This document shows, in pieces, positions 60,401 to 64,000 of a stretch of 64,000 nt of DNA (position 1 is its first letter; every line of letters begins with the position of its first letter). Location of the stretch: assembly GCA_020636915.1 (NCBI GenBank), contig JACJWV010000019.1, forward strand, positions 1 through 64,000. The letters run 5' to 3'. This stretch comes from Nocardioides sp. Lineage in GTDB: Bacteria > Actinomycetota > Actinomycetes > Propionibacteriales > Nocardioidaceae. Under the pieces are notes generated by a model. That model was not told the DNA's origin. It saw nothing but the letters and a program-made list of their open reading frames with translations, and did not search any database. The translations under genes were made by a program, and so were the position numbers.

Positions 60401-60648
60401 CCCTGGTGACGCCCGAGCTCGCCGCGGAGGGGCTCGCCCGCAACCTGGTGCGCGCGGTCCAGCAGGCGCGCCGCGACGCCGGCCTCGACGTCTCCGACCG
60501 GATCGCGCTGACGATCGGCGGCTCGCCGGCGGTGGTGGCCGCAGCCACCACGCACCGCGACCTGATCACCGGCGAGACCCTCGCGACGTCGTACGACGTC
60601 GTCGCGGCGGACGGCCCCGAGCCGACCGTGACGGTGACGAAGGCCTGA
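57421..60648 (+). CDS. ileS: Isoleucyl-tRNA synthetase
   Basis: 1,075 aa, the long eukaryal-like form usual in actinobacteria. The class I signature is HYGH at 68-71 and KMSKS at 644-648. The CP1 editing domain includes TTPWTLPSNLAV and HTAGAFGEDD. The WCWR/CWR element (SYPHCWRCREPLIYKGVSSW) and the WFDSGSMSFA loop are present. A dispersed repeat inserts GVSTGSTT at about residues 292-299 in the editing domain. The start ATG and ribosome site lie in the T-box leader. Confidence 0.96.
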   Translation: MTYPKVSTSGTGPVPSSPKFPEIEEQVLAYWESDGTFQASIDQREAGEDGANEFVFYDGPPFANGLPHYGHLLTGYVKDLIPRYQTMRGRRVERRFGWDTHGLPAELEAMRLNGIKTTDEILELGIEKFNEACRASVMKYTGEWREYVTRQARWVDFDNDYRTMNPDYMESVMWAFKQLHDKGLVYEGFRVLPYCWNDETPLSNHELRMDDDVYQNRQDPAVTVGYEIETPGAFQGVKLLVWTTTPWTLPSNLAVMVGDDIDYVVVESDVTGRTERYLLAEARLAAYARELGVSTGSTTDFNVTWRGVGADLVGLTYTPPFSYYLGHPRAFRVVAAEFVTTTDGTGLVHTAGAFGEDDKVVTDREGIEAVMPVGKDGRFTFPVTDYEGMQVFDANLHVIDDLKAATNGEPGGSVTPGTVLLRRETYDHSYPHCWRCREPLIYKGVSSWFVEVTAFKQRMMELNQQINWVPEHIRDGQFGKWLENARDWSITRNRFWGSPVPVWKSDDPTYPRLDVYGSFEEIERDFGTLPRNKDGEPDLHRPYVDDLVRPNPDDPTGRSMMRRVPDVLDVWFDSGSMSFAQVHVPFENEDWFTHHFPADFIVEYIGQTRGWFYTLHILASGIFDKPAFENCISHGIVLGSDGNKMSKSLRNYPDVREVFDRDGADAMRWFLMSSPILRGGNLIVTEQGIRDSVRQVMIPLWNSWYFFQLYANAHEGGRGYDATRRTDSTDPLDRYLLAKCRDFVEEMTTALDGYAVADACDATRSFLDVLTNWYIRRSRDRFWEGDADAFDTLYTVLEVVCRATAPLMPLTTEEVWRGLTGGRSVHLTDWPLVDELPSDEPLVAAMDVVREVCSATSALRKAGNLRNRLPLSTLTVVVPDPGALAGFDGIVRDEVNVKAVRLLSVDSDEAASYGVEQKLTVNARAAGPRLGRDVQTAIKGSKSGDWSVAEDGTVTAGGLALQEGEYTLETVAGSADGGTATGVLRSGGFVVLDTLVTPELAAEGLARNLVRAVQQARRDAGLDVSDRIALTIGGSPAVVAAATTHRDLITGETLATSYDVVAADGPEPTVTVTKA
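58294..58318. repeat. Dispersed repeat inside ileS
   Basis: 25 bases, exact reverse complement of 49921-49945. It is in frame and encodes VSTGSTT between AYAREL and the following strand of the editing domain. Confidence 0.85.
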
Positions 60649-60656
60649 CTCGCTCC

Positions 60657-60704
60657 GGACGTCCTGCGTTCAGAGCCACCGACGGCTCCGAGCGCAGGAC
60701 GTCC
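60657..60704. repeat. Palindrome, left partner, between ileS and an AbiEi/DUF559 gene
   Basis: Outer 12-bp arms (GGACGTCCTGCG and its complement) and inner GAGCC/GGCTC arms with a few mismatches between. It starts nine bases after the ileS stop and could terminate it. The right partner is at 61724-61769. Confidence 0.82.
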
Positions 60705-60768
60705 CGCGGCCCGCTCTCCACAGGTCCGCCATCGGCGCTGGCGCCCGGGCTTCCAGCGGGAGAGGGTC

Positions 60769-61717
60769 ATGGACGTGACCCGACGGACGCCGCACTGCGA
60801 CCCGCGCCTGGTGGCCCTGCGCCGCATGGCCGCGGACCAGGGCGGCGTGGTGTCCCGTCGACAGGCGTATGCCCTGGGGGTCACGCGGTGGGAGATCCGT
60901 GGGGCCGTGCGGGCGGGGCGGTGGCAGCAGCTGAGCGACCAGGCGGTGTGCCTGCACAACGGCGAGGTCAGCCTCGCAGGACACCAGTGGGCCGCCGTGC
61001 TCCATGGAGGGCCGCGTGCACAGCTCGACGGTGCCTCTGCCCTCATCGCTGCCGGGCTCGAGCGCTTCGAGGTCCGCAGGATCCGCGTGTCCGTTTCCGC
61101 GCGGATCGCGGGTGCGACGGCACCGGCGCTACGACATTCGTGAGACCCGGCGCTGGTCCGCAGACGACCTCGCACCGACGGGGATACCGCGCACGCGGGT
61201 CGAGGTGACAGTTGTCCGGGCGGCGCTGTGGGCGGCGACGGACAAGCAGGCGACGTACCTGCTGACGCTGGTGGTCCAGCAGGGGCTGGCTCGTCCTGAG
61301 AGCATCGCCGTCGAGCTGCTGCGCATCCGCCGCGACCGTCGACGACTGTTGCTGCACGCGGTCCTCAACGACCTCCTGGACGGCGCTCGCAGCCTCGGGG
61401 AGCTGGACGTCGCGCGTGAGCTGCGCCGGCGCGGCCTGCCGCCGCCCGCCCGGCAGGTGCTGCGCAAGGACCGCGCCGGCCGGTACTTCCTCGACCTGTA
61501 CTGGCCGGAGCTGAAGCTCGTGGTCGAGATCGACGGCATCCACCACACGTGGGCCGAGAATGTCGTGGGCGACGCGTTGCGGCAGAACGCGCTCGTGTTG
61601 CACGGCGACACCGTCCTCCGGCTGCCGCTTCTCGGGCTGCGTCTGGACGCCGACGCGTTCTTCACCCAGGTCGAGACGGCGATGGTGGCCGCTGGATGGG
61701 TCCGCCGCGCAGCCTGA
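60769..61717 (+). pseudogene. AbiEi_4/DUF559 (Vsr-like) protein gene with a one-base frameshift
   Basis: The first frame (from ATG 60769) has an AbiEi_4 winged helix (LRRMAADQGGVVSRRQAYAL) and runs to IRVSV. Near 61094-61096 one extra T in GTTTCC shifts the frame. The +1 frame continues PRGSRVRRHRRYDIRETRRW and ends with a DUF559-type nuclease domain: RYFLDLYWPELKLVVEIDGI and HHTWAENVVGDALRQN. The Asp, Glu-x-Asp and His residues of the Vsr-like fold are intact. Repaired, it would be about 315 aa. Palindromes lie 64 bases before and 7 bases after the gene. Confidence 0.8.
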
Positions 61718-61723
61718 CGAGCA

Positions 61724-61769
61724 GACGTCCTGCGCTGGGAGCCATCGACGGCTCCCAGCGCAGGACGTC
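61724..61769. repeat. Palindrome, right partner
   Basis: 20-bp perfect arms (61724-61743 and 61750-61769) around ATCGAC. Its outer half matches the left partner at 60657-60704. A partial extra copy of the right half (GCGCAGGACGTCC) follows at 61774-61786. Confidence 0.88.
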
Positions 61770-61793
61770 CGAGGCGCAGGACGTCCCGGGCGA

Positions 61794-62432
61794 TCAGGGA
61801 CTGCCGACGCTCATGCCCCAGCGGAGCACGCTCGCAGGGGTCCCGGCGTTGACGACGACGCCGAGGTGGATCTTGGAGCCGGCGGGGATGGTGATGGGGC
61901 CGGCGGCCGTGCAGGAGGTCTCGGTGTCCTCGATGTTGCACAGGGACTTGATCGCTCCGTCGACACTGAGCCGCGGCGAGAAGAACTTGCCGGCGCCGGG
62001 CGCCACCGTGGCCTCGATGTCGAAGTTGCGGAGCACGACGTCCACCGAGGGGCTCAGGGTGTCCACGTCGTCCGCGGTTCCGGTGCGGGTGCCGTCGAGG
62101 CTGAAGCTGCGGTTCGAGCCGCTCATCGCGCCGCGGCCGGTGACCATCGCGAACGCCGCGGATCCCGGAGCGCCGGCGGGGCCGGTCGCACCCGGAGGGC
62201 CCTGCTCGCCCTGAGGTCCGGCAGGCAGCTGCCCGGCCCCGAAGTCCGTCGCCTTGAGCGACCCGTCCTTGACCTTGGGACTGGTCACGGCGTTCGCCTT
62301 GAGCTGCGGCGTCCCGACGCTGTTCTTGGGCAGCTGCGTGACGGCGTACGACGCGCCCCCGAGAGCGACGACGAGCGCCAGCAGCGCCACGAACATGGGT
62401 GGGTTCAGGAGTGATCGGACCAGGTGCTTCAT
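61794..62432 (-). CDS. Exported protein with a short collagen-like segment
   Basis: 212 aa. One N-terminal membrane/signal segment (about 12-33) precedes NSVGTPQLKANAVTSPKVKD, then GSLKATDF, the motif that introduces many actinobacterial collagen-like proteins. Six Gly-X-Y triplets follow (GPQGEQGPPGATGPAGAPG). The C-terminal 120 residues are beta-rich with one cysteine pair (SLCNIED, TSCTAAG). It could trimerise at the cell surface. Function unknown. Confidence 0.8.
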   Translation of the reverse strand: MKHLVRSLLNPPMFVALLALVVALGGASYAVTQLPKNSVGTPQLKANAVTSPKVKDGSLKATDFGAGQLPAGPQGEQGPPGATGPAGAPGSAAFAMVTGRGAMSGSNRSFSLDGTRTGTADDVDTLSPSVDVVLRNFDIEATVAPGAGKFFSPRLSVDGAIKSLCNIEDTETSCTAAGPITIPAGSKIHLGVVVNAGTPASVLRWGMSVGSP

Positions 62433-62528
62433 CGAGTGACCCCCGGGGCTCGGAAACAGGATCCCTCAGGCTAGGTGTGCTCGGACGCCGAGAGGCATGG
62501 CCCGATCGGGCCACGTTCGGACTCGGTG

Positions 62529-63374
62529 TCAGCCCAGGCCCAGCCGCCCGGCGAGCCGGTCGAGCGAGGCCAGCACCTCGTCGGGTGCGCGGTCCGGCAC
62601 GCCCCAGATCAGCTCGGTGGCGCCGGCCGCGGCCCAGGCCATCAGCTCGTCGGGGTCGGGCTTGAACGCGATGAGGATCCGGATCTCCGGGGCGCCCTCG
62701 CGCCCGGCGTCGGCCCACGCCCGCTTCAGTGCCTCGATCTGGCCCGAGATGCCCTGCTGCGTCGGCGTGGTCATCCAGCCGTCGGCGTGCGCCGCGATCC
62801 ACGCGAAGGTCTTCGGCCCGCCGCCCGCGCCGATGATGAGCGGGATGTGGGCCGCGGGCTTGGGGTAGGCCCAGGACGGTCCGAACGAGACGAACTCCCC
62901 GTCGTACGACGCCTCCTCCTGCGTCCACAGCGCACGCATCGCCTCGACGTACTCGCGCAGCACGGTGCGCCGCCTGCCGGCCGGGACGTGGTGGTCGGCG
63001 AGCTCGTCGGTGTTCCAGCCGAAGCCCGCCCCGATCTCGACGCGGCCACCGGAGAGGTGGTCCAGCGTCGCGATCTGCTTCGCGAGCGTGATCGGGTCCG
63101 ACTCGACGGGCAGCGCCACGGCCGTGGAGAGCCGGATCCGTGAGGTCACGGCGGCGACCGTTGCCAGGGACACCCACGGGTCCAGCGTGCGCAGGTAGCG
63201 GTCGTCGGGCAGCGTCTCGTCGCCGGTGCCCGGGTGCGCGGCGGTGCGCCTGACCGGGATGTGTGTGTGCTCGGGGACGTAGAACGTGTCGAAGCCGCGC
63301 TCCTCGGCGGCCGCCCCGAGAGCGGCGGGGGTGATGCCGCGGTCGGAGGTGAAGAGGACGAGGCCGTTGCGCAT
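62529..63374 (-). CDS. LLM-class F420-dependent oxidoreductase
   Basis: 281 aa. The luciferase-like features are clear: MRNGLVLFTSDRGITPAALG at the start, RYLRTLDPWVSLATVAAVTS, TLDHLSGGRVEIGAGFGWNT and GPKTFAWIAAHADGWMTTPT. Actinobacterial members mostly use F420H2 to reduce or oxidise small molecules. The substrate is unknown. ATG 63374 is seven bases after TAGTCT on the minus strand. Confidence 0.9.
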   Translation of the reverse strand: MRNGLVLFTSDRGITPAALGAAAEERGFDTFYVPEHTHIPVRRTAAHPGTGDETLPDDRYLRTLDPWVSLATVAAVTSRIRLSTAVALPVESDPITLAKQIATLDHLSGGRVEIGAGFGWNTDELADHHVPAGRRRTVLREYVEAMRALWTQEEASYDGEFVSFGPSWAYPKPAAHIPLIIGAGGGPKTFAWIAAHADGWMTTPTQQGISGQIEALKRAWADAGREGAPEIRILIAFKPDPDELMAWAAAGATELIWGVPDRAPDEVLASLDRLAGRLGLG

Positions 63375-63426
63375 GCGGCTCAGACTAGAACGTGTTCTAT
63401 CTGGTGCGGAAGTCTAGGGTCGCCCC

Positions 63427-63879
63427 GTGTACTCCACGATCGTCTCCACCGTCGTCGCCGCCGAGCGGCCGGTCGTCTACTGGGCGCTCCTGGACCCCGC
63501 GGCGGTGGCTGCCTGGCGGGTCCCGGACGGCATGCGTGGCGAGGTCCACGAGCTCGACGCCCGCGTCGGCGGCCGCATCCGCATCTCGCTGACCTACGAC
63601 GACCCCGCCCGAGCGGGCAAGAGCGACGGCGCGACCGACACCTACTCCGGCCGCTTCCTCGAGCTCGTCGAGGGGGAGCGCGTGGTCGAGCTGGTCGCCT
63701 TCGAGGCCGACGACCCCGACCTGGCCGGCGTCATCACGATGACCACGACCCTGCGCGACGTCGACGGCGGCACCGAGGTCGAGCTCCGGATGGACGGCAT
63801 GCCGGACGTGGTCCCGCCCGCAGACAACGAGGCCGGCGCACGCATGGCGCTGGGCAAGCTGGCCCGGCTGGTTGGATAG
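63427..63879 (+). CDS. SRPBCC (AHSA1-like) ligand-binding protein
   Basis: 150 aa with START/Bet v1-like features: AAERPVVYWALLDPAAVAAW, YSGRFLELVEGERVVELVAF and a C-terminal helix ARMALGKLARLV. This is the AHSA1/polyketide-cyclase-type fold that binds hydrophobic ligands; no enzyme activity can be assigned. GTG 63427 lies six bases after TAGGGT (leaderless). It is followed five bases later by dapE. Confidence 0.85.
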   Translation: MYSTIVSTVVAAERPVVYWALLDPAAVAAWRVPDGMRGEVHELDARVGGRIRISLTYDDPARAGKSDGATDTYSGRFLELVEGERVVELVAFEADDPDLAGVITMTTTLRDVDGGTEVELRMDGMPDVVPPADNEAGARMALGKLARLVG

Positions 63880-63884
63880 ACGCC

Positions 63885-64000
63885 GTGACGACGATCCAGC
63901 TCGACCTCACGACCGACGCGGTCACGCTGACCGAGCAGCTGGTCAACATCGAGTCCGTCAGCCGCCACGAGGAGACGATCGCCGACGCGGTCGAGCACGC
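63885..64000 (+). CDS. dapE: Succinyl-diaminopimelate desuccinylase, N-terminal fragment
   Basis: 38 codons to the right edge: MTTIQLDLTTDAVTLTEQLV, then NIESVSRHEETIADAV. The LVNIESVSRHE segment is the normal start of actinobacterial DapE, an M20-family zinc hydrolase of the lysine/DAP pathway. The presence of dapC and dapD nearby supports it. No more can be said from this length. Confidence 0.78.
   Translation, partial: MTTIQLDLTTDAVTLTEQLVNIESVSRHEETIADAVEH

Noticed and set aside
57385..60555. 1,056-codon minus-strand frame opposite ileS
   Set aside because: Antisense of a highly conserved gene; no independent support.

Overview
The window comes from a high-GC actinobacterium, most likely Nocardioides or a close relative in the Nocardioidaceae. 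This is inferred from: codon use with G/C almost always in third position; many genes whose start codon sits 6-7 nt behind a TAnnnT -10 hexamer (leaderless mRNAs); mycothiol biosynthesis (mshB); actinobacterial-type translational T-box leaders; and the GGTGGTCGAG...TCGAGACC type of short dispersed repeat. No rRNA is present. The only tRNA I can fold is tRNA-Sec.

Layout. 1-3.8 kb is an accessory patch: the N-terminal part of a MobF (TrwC-type) relaxase runs off the left edge, followed by an MNT antitoxin with a decayed HEPN toxin, a DUF3024 remnant, and an intact AbiEi/AbiEii pair between two 35-bp direct repeats. 4.0-9.4 kb holds an ABC-2 transporter, a NarL-type two-component system and a LuxR regulator. 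9.4-20.2 kb is a selenocysteine island: selD, an NrfD-like subunit, fdhB and a UGA-containing fdhA on the minus strand, then tRNA-Sec, a GAF/PP2C phosphatase, selA and selB on the plus strand. The genes supply all parts needed to make and insert Sec into the membrane-linked formate dehydrogenase, but selB carries a one-base frameshift. 20.2-29.2 kb holds a large hybrid sensor kinase, an esterase, an aromatic-acid-type MFS transporter, an FAD dehydrogenase and an SMR/TetR pair. 29.3-40.2 kb holds two very large secreted Ig-like surface proteins, a lipoprotein with a 9-bp tandem repeat, a dead IS110 transposase, a thioesterase and a large HTH regulator.

40.5-64 kb is mostly housekeeping. It holds a Nudix hydrolase, mshB, a secreted lipase, an archaeal-type aspS with its own T-box leader and an AGE epimerase, fdxA, dapC, dapD, the start of dapE, ileS with a T-box, two DinB proteins, two DUF5999-like small proteins, an F420-type oxidoreductase and a collagen-like protein. 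The lysine/DAP genes (dapC, dapD, dapE) are in the same region but not in one operon.

Most worth following up: (1) two AbiEi/DUF559-like nuclease genes, each bracketed by its own pair of long palindromes, resembling REP/RAYT 'REPtrons'; (2) short dispersed repeats lying in frame inside aspS, ileS, a GNAT gene and the start of dapC; (3) an ultrashort-stem T-box with a GAC specifier in front of aspS; (4) three divergent gene pairs driven by -10 hexamers that overlap by exactly two bases; (5) a tRNA-Sec gene whose promoter is placed to start at the mature 5' end. Nothing here was checked by database search. Family names rest on motifs read by eye.
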